DNA from: Rhizobium sp. 9140
GTDB taxonomy: Bacteria > Pseudomonadota > Alphaproteobacteria > Rhizobiales > Rhizobiaceae
Reading direction: 5' to 3'
DNA length: 64,000 nt
Assembly: GCF_900067135.1 (NCBI RefSeq)
Contig: NZ_FJUR01000002.1
Location: 62,001-126,000, forward strand
Below, piece after piece: positions 25,699 through 33,833 of this stretch. How positions within the stretch are numbered: position 1 is the stretch's first letter; the number at the start of each line of letters is the position of its first letter. The position numbers were made by a program, and so were the translations under genes. A model generated the notes under the pieces. It saw nothing but the letters and a program-made list of their open reading frames with translations. It had not been told where the DNA came from and did not search any database.

Positions 25699-27012
25699 AT
25701 GGCGTCGATGACGATGGATGAAGCGCTGGATCGTGCCGGCACGGGTCGGTTCCAGCGCAGGCTGCTCGGCGTGTTCGGTCTCGTGTGGACGGCCGATGCC
25801 ATGCAGGTGCTCGCCGTGGGTTTTACGGCTGCCTCCATCGCGGCAACCTTTGAACTGACCGTGCCGCAGGCGCTGCAGACGGGGACGCTGTTCTTCCTCG
25901 GAATGCTCATCGGCGCCGTTGTCTTCGGGCGGCTCGCGGACCGTTGGGGTCGTCGGCGCGTGCTTCTGCTCACCGTCGCCTGTGACGCCGTGTTCGGGAC
26001 GCTCTCGATTTTCGCGCCGGATTTCACGAGCCTGCTGGCCTTGCGGTTTCTCACCGGCGTCGCGGTCGGTGGCACGCTGCCGGTCGATTACGCCATGATG
26101 GCGGAGTTCCTGCCGGCGCGAAACCGCGGCCGCTGGCTCGTCATGCTGGAAGGCTTCTGGGCGGTGGGCACGCTGGTGATCGCGCTCGCTGCCTGGGCGG
26201 CAAGTGTCGCCGGCGTGGCGGATGCCTGGCGCTACATCTTCGCGGTCACCGCGCTGCCGGCCATCATTGGCGTCGGCCTTCGCGTCTTCGTGCCGGAATC
26301 GCCCTACTACCTTCTGCGTGCAGGCCGGACGGAGGACGCGAAAGCTATCGTCAACCGCATGCTGGTGATGCATGGCAAGCTTGCTCTCACGGCCGGCGAA
26401 CGGCTGGTCGCGGCGCCGAAAACAGCGTCCGAAGGCGTCTTCTCGCCACCCTTGCGCCGTCGCAGCCTGCTGATCCTCGCCGTCTGGTTTCTGGTCTCCG
26501 TTTCCTATTACGGCATCTTTACATGGATGCCGGCGCGCCTTGCGAGCGAGGGCTTCGGCTTCGTGCGCGGCTATGGTTTCCTGGTGTTCGTGGCTCTGGC
26601 GCAGATCCCCGGCTATGCACTCGCCGCTTTTGGTGTGGAGCGGTGGGGACGGCGGCCGACGCTGATCGGCTTCTGCCTTCTCTCCGCGCTCGGCTGCCTG
26701 CTGTTCGTCCTGTCTCCGGACGATGTTCTGATCGGGGCGTCGCTGCTTGTGATGAGCTTCGCCCTGCTTGGAACATGGGGTGCGCTTTATGCCTTCACCC
26801 CGGAACTCTACCCCACGGCCTCCCGCGCCACCGGCATGGGTGCCGCAGGCGCGGTCGCGCGGCTCGGCGGCCTCATCGCTCCGACGCTGATGACCTTCGT
26901 CGTGACCTTCGGGGTCGGTGTGGCGGTCGGGCTCTTTGCAGCGCTCCTCGTCTGCGCCGCTTTCGCGGCCCGCCTGATCGATGCGGAAACGCGGCAGGCA
27001 TCGCTCGCCTGA
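25699..27012 (+). CDS. Major facilitator transporter, sugar/organic-anion porter type
   Basis: 437 residues from ATG 25699. Twelve membrane segments; the family loop motif GRLADRWGRRRVLLL is between segments 2 and 3, and a second copy VERWGRRPTL comes after segment 8. RNRGRW and PESPYYLLRAGR resemble the sugar-porter/SV2-like branch, whose bacterial members carry sugars, aromatic acids or nicotinate. It converges on the TetR gene at 27017, four bases away. Substrate unknown. Confidence 0.85.
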   Translation: MASMTMDEALDRAGTGRFQRRLLGVFGLVWTADAMQVLAVGFTAASIAATFELTVPQALQTGTLFFLGMLIGAVVFGRLADRWGRRRVLLLTVACDAVFGTLSIFAPDFTSLLALRFLTGVAVGGTLPVDYAMMAEFLPARNRGRWLVMLEGFWAVGTLVIALAAWAASVAGVADAWRYIFAVTALPAIIGVGLRVFVPESPYYLLRAGRTEDAKAIVNRMLVMHGKLALTAGERLVAAPKTASEGVFSPPLRRRSLLILAVWFLVSVSYYGIFTWMPARLASEGFGFVRGYGFLVFVALAQIPGYALAAFGVERWGRRPTLIGFCLLSALGCLLFVLSPDDVLIGASLLVMSFALLGTWGALYAFTPELYPTASRATGMGAAGAVARLGGLIAPTLMTFVVTFGVGVAVGLFAALLVCAAFAARLIDAETRQASLA

Positions 27013-27016
27013 AGCG

Positions 27017-27604
27017 TTATCGGCAAAGCAGTCCGTCAGACGCCTTGGCCTCGGAAACCCCGCCCTCCGCCTTGATCCAGGCGCGCGTTTCCCGAAGCAC
27101 CTCGTCGGAAAGCTCGGGATCAACGATGGCGCGGGAGAGAATGATCGCGCCGACCATCGCGGCCCAGCTGCCGATGACGGCCCGTCGCATTTCAGGACTC
27201 GTGTCGCCATCCTCCGCCCGGCTCATGCGCGCAATCTGTGTCTGCAGGCCTTCTGTAATTGCGGTCCGCGCCGCGGTACCCTGATGACGGCTTTCGGCGC
27301 TCAAGCCGGCGATCGGGCAGCCGGCGCCTGGATTGTCGCGATGACGCGGGGTAAGATACTGATCCAGATAGGCCGCGATATCCTGCGTCTCGTTCACCTG
27401 CGCGCGGAAGGTGCTGGCCAAGGCTTGGGCCACCAGATCGTCTTTCGAGGTGAAGTGGCCGTAGAACCCGCCATGCGTAAGGCCGGCGGCCTTCATCACC
27501 TCGGAGACGGTGACCGCCTCGAAACCCTTTTCCCGAAACAGCCTGCTGGCCGCATCCAGAATCCGCAGGCGGTTTTCCGCCATCTGTTCCCGACTGACCT
27601 TCAT
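27017..27604 (-). CDS. TetR-family regulator, likely electrophile-sensing
   Basis: 195 residues from ATG 27604. The helix-turn-helix is VSEVMKAAGLTHGGFYGHF. The C-terminal domain is of the LmrA/YxaF type and carries a cysteine at residue 96 (GAGCPIAGL) in the position matched by Cys102 of the second TetR in this window. A 17-bp operator-like site lies 51 bases upstream, and near-copies stand before the SDR-AcuI operon and the alpha/beta hydrolase. So it probably represses itself and those genes until a reactive compound is met. This mechanism is an inference. Confidence 0.9.
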   Translation of the reverse strand: MKVSREQMAENRLRILDAASRLFREKGFEAVTVSEVMKAAGLTHGGFYGHFTSKDDLVAQALASTFRAQVNETQDIAAYLDQYLTPRHRDNPGAGCPIAGLSAESRHQGTAARTAITEGLQTQIARMSRAEDGDTSPEMRRAVIGSWAAMVGAIILSRAIVDPELSDEVLRETRAWIKAEGGVSEAKASDGLLCR

Positions 27605-27654
27605 GTCGATCGTCTCCCCAGTCCTTGCCGCACATCGCCGTGCCGGCAGCAATC

Positions 27655-27671
27655 ATGATTGTTGTCATCAT
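27655..27671. promoter_or_regulatory. Class A TetR operator candidate (autoregulation)
   Basis: ATGATTGTTGTCATCAT, upstream of the TetR gene, differs from the hydrolase site at 4846 at two central bases only. Arms ATGAT and ATCAT are inverted copies. Confidence 0.6.
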
Positions 27672-27809
27672 TGTAAAGGTTGCAACCTGCGAAGGCAATG
27701 GCCGGCCTTTGGTGCTTGCAACCGTATTTCCCGCCGGGCACCTCGTCGGCGCACCTCGTCGACACGGACACCGAAGAACGGTCTCCCGAACAAAGCCATT
27801 GACAGTTTC

Positions 27810-27823
27810 ATGATGATCATCAT
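27810..27823. promoter_or_regulatory. Perfect palindrome ATGATGATCATCAT
   Basis: 14 bases, 60 bases before the SDR start. It has the same arms as the 4846 site (ATGATGA and TCATCAT) without the three-base spacer, so it may be a variant or second site of the same regulator. Confidence 0.45.
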
Positions 27824-27836
27824 AAATAATCCGCAG

Positions 27837-27853
27837 ATGACCATCGTCATCAT
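27837..27853. promoter_or_regulatory. Class A TetR operator candidate (SDR-AcuI operon)
   Basis: ATGACCATCGTCATCAT, 31 bases before the TTG start of the SDR gene. The right half GTCATCAT and the ATGA start are identical to the other two class A sites. Confidence 0.5.
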
Positions 27854-27883
27854 TAGAACCTATTCGCAAAGCGAGAGTGCATC

Positions 27884-28672
27884 TTGTCCAAACTCCCAGC
27901 AGTTCTCATCACCGGCGCATCCACCGGTATCGGCGAAGTCTATGCCGAGCGTTTTGCCCGTCGCGGCCATGACCTCGTTCTTGTCGCTCGCAACAAAACC
28001 CGGCTCGATGCCGTTGCGGCGCGGCTGATCCAGGAAACCGGCGTCGCCATCGATATAATTCAGGCCGACCTTACCCTCGTCTCCGACCTCGAAATCGTCG
28101 AGGCGCGTCTCCGCGACGATACGACGATCGGCGTGCTGATCAACAATGCCGGCGGCAATCTGCGCGGCGGCTTCCTCACCCAGACGCCGGACGACGTGGC
28201 CCGGCTTGTGGCTTTGAACACGACCGCCGTCGTTCGTCTGGCTAGCGCCGTCGCACCGCGCTTTGCCGAAGCCGGTACGGGTGCTATCGTCAATATCTCG
28301 TCGGTCGTGGGCCTTGCACCCGAATTCGCCATGTCGGTCTATGGCGCCACCAAGGCTTTCGTCACCTTCCTGTCGCAGAGCCTCAGCGTCGAGCTCGGAC
28401 CGAAGGGCGTCTATGTCCAGGCCGTGCTTCCCGCCGCCACCCGCACCGAGATCTGGGAGCATTCCGGCATCGACGTCAATACGATGAGCGGCGTCATGGA
28501 AGTCGCAGAACTGGTCGATGCCGCGCTTGTCGGCTATGATCGCCGTGAAGCCGTGACCATCCCGCCGCTGCCCGATGCTGCCCAGTGGGAAACCTATCAG
28601 ACGGCACGTCAGGCGATGCTTCCCAACACCCGGCAGGAGCATGCTGCCGAGCGCTACCGCACTGCGGGCTAA
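27884..28672 (+). CDS. Short-chain dehydrogenase/reductase
   Basis: 262 residues from a TTG at 27884. Nucleotide-binding TGASTGIG (residues 10-17), NNAGG, catalytic Ser in NISSVVG and YGATK show a complete classical SDR. The arginine-rich segment after the first strand (VARNKTRLDAVAARL) favours NADPH. Substrate unknown. It shares an operon with acuI (37 bases apart) and lies behind two TetR-type operators, which points to carbonyl or quinone reduction. Confidence 0.9.
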   Translation: MSKLPAVLITGASTGIGEVYAERFARRGHDLVLVARNKTRLDAVAARLIQETGVAIDIIQADLTLVSDLEIVEARLRDDTTIGVLINNAGGNLRGGFLTQTPDDVARLVALNTTAVVRLASAVAPRFAEAGTGAIVNISSVVGLAPEFAMSVYGATKAFVTFLSQSLSVELGPKGVYVQAVLPAATRTEIWEHSGIDVNTMSGVMEVAELVDAALVGYDRREAVTIPPLPDAAQWETYQTARQAMLPNTRQEHAAERYRTAG

Positions 28673-28709
28673 GGTGCATGCCGACATTGTCTTCAACAGG
28701 AACACCAAA

Positions 28710-29696
28710 ATGACATTCAAAGCTTTGCTTACCACCAAGGATGGCGATGTGTTTTCCACGAGGGTTGTTGACCTCACCGAAGCCGACCTTATGGACGGCG
28801 ATGTGACGGTGGACGTGGATTACTCGACCGTGAACTACAAGGACGGGATGGCGATCACCGGTCGCGTTCCGGTCATCGAGCGCTTCCCGCTCGTGCCGGG
28901 CATCGATCTCGCAGGAACGGTATCGGCGTCGTCGCATCCCGATTTCAAGGTTGGCGACCGCGTTGTCGCCAATGGCTGGGGCCTGAGCCAGAGCCATCAT
29001 GGCGGCTATGCCCAGAAGGCGCGGCTAAGCGGCGATTGGCTGGTCAAGCTTCCCGACACGCTGTCGACCAAAGATGCCATGGCCATCGGCACGGCCGGCT
29101 ACACCGCCATGCTCTCCGTACTGGCGCTCGAACATGGCGGCATCACGCCTGACAAAGGCGATATCCTCGTGACCGGTGCCAATGGCGGCGTCGGATCGGT
29201 CGCCATCACGCTCCTGTCCGGCCTCGGATATCGCGTTGTTGCGTCCACCGGACGCCTCGAGGAGGAAGCCTATCTTCGGGAGCTCGGGGCAGCCGAAGTC
29301 ATCGACCGCAAGACGCTTTCGGAGCCGGGTGCGCCCGTCGCGACACCGCGCTGGGCCGGCGCCATCGACAGTGTCGGTAGCCACACATTGGTGAATGTGC
29401 TGGCGCAGACGAAGTACCGCGGCATCGTCACGGCCTGCGGCCTGGCCCAGGGCCGCGACCTCCCGGCAACGGTTCTGCCGTTCATCCTGCGCAACATCAC
29501 GCTTGCCGGTATCGACTCGGTCAACGCCCCGCAGGTCGTACGCCTTCAAGCCTGGGAGCGCCTCGGGCGCGATCTCGATTTGAAGAAGCTTGCGCGGACG
29601 ACGACAGTCATCGGACTTGAGCAGGTGCCAGCTGTCGCCGAGAGCATTCTGGGCGGGCATGTTCAAGGCCGCACGATCGTGGACGTCAATCTCTAA
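28710..29696 (+). CDS. acuI: Acrylyl-CoA/quinone oxidoreductase AcuI (YhdH)
   Basis: 328 residues from ATG 28710 (AGGAACACC before it). A zinc-free medium-chain reductase: TGANGGVGSVAITLLSGLGY is the NADPH-binding loop, and the segments NYKDGMAITGRVP and GGYAQKARLSGDWLVKLP match the AcuI/YhdH group. E. coli AcuI reduces toxic acrylyl-CoA to propionyl-CoA. A wider role in reducing alpha,beta-unsaturated carbonyls fits the TetR-controlled context. Confidence 0.9.
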   Translation: MTFKALLTTKDGDVFSTRVVDLTEADLMDGDVTVDVDYSTVNYKDGMAITGRVPVIERFPLVPGIDLAGTVSASSHPDFKVGDRVVANGWGLSQSHHGGYAQKARLSGDWLVKLPDTLSTKDAMAIGTAGYTAMLSVLALEHGGITPDKGDILVTGANGGVGSVAITLLSGLGYRVVASTGRLEEEAYLRELGAAEVIDRKTLSEPGAPVATPRWAGAIDSVGSHTLVNVLAQTKYRGIVTACGLAQGRDLPATVLPFILRNITLAGIDSVNAPQVVRLQAWERLGRDLDLKKLARTTTVIGLEQVPAVAESILGGHVQGRTIVDVNL

Positions 29697-29736
29697 ACCA
29701 AACCGCCGGCCTTTTCGGGGTCGGCATTCAAAAGCG

Positions 29737-29774
29737 ACAAAGGCCGCGTGTCGATGACGACGCGCGGCCTTTGT
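29737..29774 (+). terminator. Terminator of the SDR-acuI operon
   Basis: A 12-bp perfect stem (ACAAAGGCCGCG at 29737-29748, complement at 29763-29774) with a 14-base loop lies 40 bases after the acuI stop. It is followed by TTCAT only, so termination in this direction is moderately supported. Confidence 0.65.
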
Positions 29775-29816
29775 TCATCTGGGATCGTTGGATGATCTCG
29801 AGGTATCGCAGACGAC

Positions 29817-30093
29817 CTACCGCCCTCGACCGAATGTTTCGCGGCAGAGTGCGGCAGGGAAATATGCGGACGACCGACTGGGCGATGGAGGATTCCGCGA
29901 CGCCGCGGAATTGCCGATGCCTGCATTGTTGACGAAGAGGTCAATCTTGCCTGCCCGCGCAACGACATCCGCGCCAAACGCGGTAGAGGAAGCGTCGCAC
30001 CCCAGAATTGTCACGCCCCCGGAACCGTCGTTGTTAATTTTCCGGCTGGTTCCAAAAACGACAAAGCCGGCTCAGGCAAGGCCTTTGGCGGTG
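29817..30093 (-). pseudogene. Degraded short-chain dehydrogenase
   Basis: On the minus strand the frame reads TAKGLA, a stop (TGA), then AGFVVFGTSRKIN, GVTILGCD and DLFVNNAGIG, which is the first part of an SDR. After NNAGIG the match continues one frame over as GVAESSIAQS and then fades. The glycine-rich start and the YxxxK region are missing. So it has an internal stop, a frameshift and truncations at both ends. It fills most of the 525-base gap between acuI and the second TetR gene. Confidence 0.75.
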
Positions 30094-30180
30094 GCGTCGT
30101 CAACCCACGGGATGCACCCCTTACGATAACCGCCCCGCATTTCAGCGCCGGAGGCTGTTGTCTTACCGGATTAAATTGAT

Positions 30181-30197
30181 ATGATTACGATCATAAT
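30181..30197. promoter_or_regulatory. Class B TetR operator candidate (autoregulation)
   Basis: ATGATTACGATCATAAT, with inverted arms ATGAT and ATCAT and an overlapping ATTACGATCATAAT. It ends 25 bases before the TetR start, overlapping the likely promoter. The 14-base core recurs with one change at 4875-4888 before the alpha/beta hydrolase. Confidence 0.55.
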
Positions 30198-30222
30198 TAC
30201 ATAGCAATATAAGGGACGCGTC

Positions 30223-30813
30223 ATGCGATATGAAAAAGGCCGGAAGGATGCCTCGCGCCGCCGGATCATGGATGTTGCTGTCGATCGGTTCCGCACCAAT
30301 GGAATTGCCGGCTCCGGCCTCGCCGCGATCATGAAGGATGCGGGGATGACCAATGGGGCTTTCTATCCGCACTTTCCTTCCAAGGCCGATCTGGTGCGGG
30401 AGACCGTTTCGGATGCTCTGAGCCAGCAGGCCACCTGGCTGCGCGGTGTGTTGGACGAAGGCGGCCTCGACCGTATCGTCGATATCTATCTCTCGCCCGA
30501 TCACCGCGACGAGCCGGGGAAGGGCTGCGCCTCTGCAGCACTCCTTCCGGAGCTTTCCCGGCAGCCGGAGGAAACGCGCGGCATGTATGCCGAGCAGTCC
30601 CGTGTCCTCGTGCTCCAGCTTGCGGAAGCGCTTCCGGCAGATGTCGAGAACAGGGAAGACGTGGCGACGGCGATCTTCGCCTTGCTGATCGGAACGCTTC
30701 AGCTCTCACGCGCTGTCGATGCCAAGGTCTCGGATCGCATCCTGCAGGCTGGAAAAGACGCGATCGGCGTTCTGGTCGGCCGTTCGCGCATGTCCGCCTC
30801 TGACGTGGATTAA
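30223..30813 (+). CDS. TetR-family regulator, second of the same type
   Basis: 196 residues. Helix-turn-helix LAAIMKDAGMTNGAFYPHFP. The C-terminal domain resembles that of the regulator at 27017, including YLSPDHRDEPGKGCASAAL, where Cys102 aligns with Cys96 of the other. The two proteins are clearly paralogues with different operators. It probably represses itself and, through the 4875 site, the hydrolase. The 215 bases after the gene (30814-31028) show no gene or signal I can support. Confidence 0.9.
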   Translation: MRYEKGRKDASRRRIMDVAVDRFRTNGIAGSGLAAIMKDAGMTNGAFYPHFPSKADLVRETVSDALSQQATWLRGVLDEGGLDRIVDIYLSPDHRDEPGKGCASAALLPELSRQPEETRGMYAEQSRVLVLQLAEALPADVENREDVATAIFALLIGTLQLSRAVDAKVSDRILQAGKDAIGVLVGRSRMSASDVD

Positions 30814-31028
30814 CCTCGAGTTCCTCATGAAGACCGGGCGCAACATCGCCCTCAAAGATACGCCCAATGCCGTATCGACGGACGCAGCAGACCGAAATTA
30901 ACGCGCGAAAGCCTTTGTCGAAACAAGCCGCGCCAAGGGCAAGGGCTTGATCAAGTTCGGATCGTACGTTCAAGATGATCGTAGCGGGTTTGGGATACCT
31001 TGCCCGCTACGGTTGGTTCTAGCGGCGA

Positions 31029-32039
31029 TCAGCTTTTCGGTTTTTCGTGGTGACCGCCGAAGGCGAAGCGCATGGCCGACAGCAGCTTGTCGCCGAACTC
31101 GGCTTCGCCCTGCGAGGTGAAGCGCTGGTAGAGCGCAGACGAGAGAACAGGCACGGGCACACCGGTGTCGATCGCCGCCTTGACCGTCCAGCGGCCCTCG
31201 CCGGAGTCCGACACTCGGCCGCTGAACCCCGCGAGTTCCGGATCGGTCTTCAGCGCGCCTGCCGTAAGATCGAGCAGCCAGGAACTGACGACGCTGCCAT
31301 GGCGCCAGACTTCGGCGATGGCGGCGAGATCGAGATCGAACTGATAGTATTTTGGCTGTTGCAGCGGGCTGGTTTCCGCATCGGCGGCGCGATCGGCCTT
31401 GCCGGCATTGGCCGCTTTCAGAAGGTTCATACCCTCCGCATAGGCCGCCATCATGCCGTATTCGATGCCGTTATGGACCATCTTGACGAAGTGGCCGGAG
31501 CCGCTCGGTCCGCAATGGAGATAGCCGCGATCCGCGGTCTTCATGTTCTCGCTAACGTCGGCCGGATCGATATCGCCGCCCGGCGCGAGCGTCGCGAAGA
31601 TGGGGTCGAGGTGGCGCACGGCATCGTCCGGCCCGCCGATCATCAGGCAATAGCCGCGATCCAGACCCCACACGCCGCCGCTCGTTCCCACGTCCACATA
31701 GTTTAGCGATCGGGCCGAGAGGCGCTCGGCGCGGTCGACGTCGTCGTGGTAGAAGGAGTTGCCACCGTCGATGATGATGTCGCCTGGCACCATATGGGCT
31801 GCCACGCGCTCGAGGTTTTCATCGGTGATCGCCGCCGGCAGCATCAGCCATACCGCGGCCGGCTTTGCGAGCTTCGCCACCAGCTCTTCCACAGAGGTGG
31901 CACCAACAGCGCCTTCTGCAACGAGGGCCGCGACACTCGCCGGGTTGATGTCGTAAACGACGCATTCATGGCCCCCGCGCAGCAGGCGGCGCACCATATT
32001 GGCGCCCATCCTGCCCAGTCCCATCATTCCGATCTGCAT
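31029..32039 (-). CDS. gnd: 6-phosphogluconate dehydrogenase, decarboxylating
   Basis: 336 residues from ATG 32039 (AGGAAGG upstream). Oxidises and decarboxylates 6-phosphogluconate to ribulose 5-phosphate. MGLGRMGANMVRRL is the coenzyme loop, DIIIDGGNSFYHDD and VGTSGGVWGL the substrate region, and KMVHNGIEYGMMAAYAEG carries the catalytic Lys and Asn. The short length puts it in the YqeC/GndA group of about 300-340 residues, often NAD-dependent, rather than the 470-residue form. Probably cotranscribed with the antiporter gene 107 bases upstream. Confidence 0.93.
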   Translation of the reverse strand: MQIGMMGLGRMGANMVRRLLRGGHECVVYDINPASVAALVAEGAVGATSVEELVAKLAKPAAVWLMLPAAITDENLERVAAHMVPGDIIIDGGNSFYHDDVDRAERLSARSLNYVDVGTSGGVWGLDRGYCLMIGGPDDAVRHLDPIFATLAPGGDIDPADVSENMKTADRGYLHCGPSGSGHFVKMVHNGIEYGMMAAYAEGMNLLKAANAGKADRAADAETSPLQQPKYYQFDLDLAAIAEVWRHGSVVSSWLLDLTAGALKTDPELAGFSGRVSDSGEGRWTVKAAIDTGVPVPVLSSALYQRFTSQGEAEFGDKLLSAMRFAFGGHHEKPKS

Positions 32040-32146
32040 TGGATTGAAACCTTCCTGCTTCTGTCGCCGGTTGCTGGCGGCAGACGGTATGTAGGCCGTT
32101 TCAGGCCCGAGGGAACCTCCCGCCGGCGGCGGTTCGCGTGCTTCCC

Positions 32147-33790
32147 TCATGTCGGAGAACTCAGGCGTGCCTCCGTCAGGTCGATCTCGCGCACGATCCT
32201 GCGCGCCATCTGGTCGGGCAGCTTGCGTGCGCGGGCCATCTTGAGGATCTGGTCCCGCTCGGCGCGCGCGCCGGCAAGCCGCAGGATCCGTTCGATCTCC
32301 TCCACCTTACGGATCTGGTCGTTCTCGTCGCCGGACCGCGACCGCCCGTCGATGCGCTGGCGATAGACCTCCATCAGGCGCGTGCCGACATCGGCATAGA
32401 GATCGGCGTCGTTCCGGCCGTTGCCGAGGCGATGTTGCGTGGCTTCGATGGTCTTGATCGCGGCTTCCGCAGCGGCAATGCGGGCATCGTCCTCCTCGCG
32501 CTGGTGGGAGGGTTCGGGCGGCAGTTCGAGATCCTGCAGCAACGCCGGCAGCGCGATGCTTGCCGCCACCAGCGAGACGATGATGACGCCGGCTGCCAGG
32601 AAGATCACCAGATCGCGCGCGGGGAAGGGCGCACCGTCGTTCATGACCAGCGGCAGTGTCAGAATACCGGCCAGCGTGATCGCGCCGCGCACACCCGCGA
32701 CAGAGATAGCGATGACGAGACGCCAGCTCGGCTTGTGAATCACCTCTCCACGACGGGCCGCCTTGAACAGCGTGAAGCGCAACGACACCCAGACCCAGGC
32801 CAATCTGAGTCCTGCCAGCGCCAGCGTGATGGCGACGACGTAGTAGCCGAGCCAGATCGGATGCAGGTGGCCCGTGTCGCTGACGATGCGCGCCGCACCC
32901 GAAGCGATGCCCGGAAGCTGTTCGCCGAGCAGCACGAAGATGATGCCGTTCATGGTGAACTGGACCGTATCCCACACGGCGGCGCGGCGCACGCGGGTCA
33001 CGGCGAGCACCTTGCCGCGCTGCTCCTCGTAGCTCATGGCGATGCCGGCTGCGACGGCCGCGAGAATGCCGGAGCAATGCAGGTGTTCCGCCAGCAGATA
33101 GGCACCGAACGGAATGAGGATGCTGATGAGGATCTGCGAGCCGGTCTCCTCGCCAAGCTTGCGCGACACGATGTCCTTGGCGCGCGTCACCAGCCATGTC
33201 ATCCCCAATCCGACGGCGATGCCGCCGATCGCAAGCCACAGGAACGTCAGCACCGCTTCGCCGGCAGAAAACGTGCCGGTGAGCGTGGCGGCGATCGCAA
33301 AGCGCATGCAGACGAGGCCGGACGCATCGTTGAGGAGCGACTCCCCTTCGAGAATATGCATCACGCGCTTGGGAATCGGTACCCGAGCGGTGATGGCGGA
33401 GACGGCGATCGGGTCGGTCGGCGAGAGGATGGCGGCGAGGGCGAACGCGACGGGAAGCGGGATCGCCGGCACCATCCAATGGATGAAGAAGCCGATGCCG
33501 AGAACCGTGAAGATGACGAGCCCGAGCGCAAGCTCCAGAATGGTACCCTTATCATGGAACAGCCCTTCCTTGGGAATGCGCCAGCCGTCGAGAAACAGCA
33601 GCGGTGGCAGGAACAGCAGGAAGAACAGCGTCGGCTCCAGCGTGATCGCGGAACCCGTCACCGTGGCCAGCAGCGCACCGAGCCCGATCTGCACGAGCGG
33701 TACCGGCACGGCGATCGGCGACATCCGCGCCAGCATACCGCTGATCACCACGGCCAGCAGCAGGAACAGGGAAATCGTCACGCCTTCCAT
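32147..33790 (-). CDS. CPA1-family Na+/H+ antiporter
   Basis: 547 residues from ATG 33790 (AAAGGA before it). About twelve membrane segments fill residues 5-410, with the ion-site sequences ILSPTDPIAVSAI and EGESLLNDASGLV typical of NhaP/NHE exchangers. A charged cytoplasmic tail of about 130 residues with helical, glutamate- and arginine-rich sequence follows. It exchanges Na+ or K+ for H+ across the inner membrane. It lies 43 bases after the GH15 gene. Confidence 0.92.
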   Translation of the reverse strand: MEGVTISLFLLLAVVISGMLARMSPIAVPVPLVQIGLGALLATVTGSAITLEPTLFFLLFLPPLLFLDGWRIPKEGLFHDKGTILELALGLVIFTVLGIGFFIHWMVPAIPLPVAFALAAILSPTDPIAVSAITARVPIPKRVMHILEGESLLNDASGLVCMRFAIAATLTGTFSAGEAVLTFLWLAIGGIAVGLGMTWLVTRAKDIVSRKLGEETGSQILISILIPFGAYLLAEHLHCSGILAAVAAGIAMSYEEQRGKVLAVTRVRRAAVWDTVQFTMNGIIFVLLGEQLPGIASGAARIVSDTGHLHPIWLGYYVVAITLALAGLRLAWVWVSLRFTLFKAARRGEVIHKPSWRLVIAISVAGVRGAITLAGILTLPLVMNDGAPFPARDLVIFLAAGVIIVSLVAASIALPALLQDLELPPEPSHQREEDDARIAAAEAAIKTIEATQHRLGNGRNDADLYADVGTRLMEVYRQRIDGRSRSGDENDQIRKVEEIERILRLAGARAERDQILKMARARKLPDQMARRIVREIDLTEARLSSPT

Positions 33791-33833
33791 GATCGTCCTT
33801 TCATCCGTCGCAAGGTTCGTCCGTTCTTTATGG

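Noticed and set aside
30814..31028. Short frames after the second TetR gene
   Set aside because: The only ATG frame (24 codons) has no ribosome-binding site and no family features.
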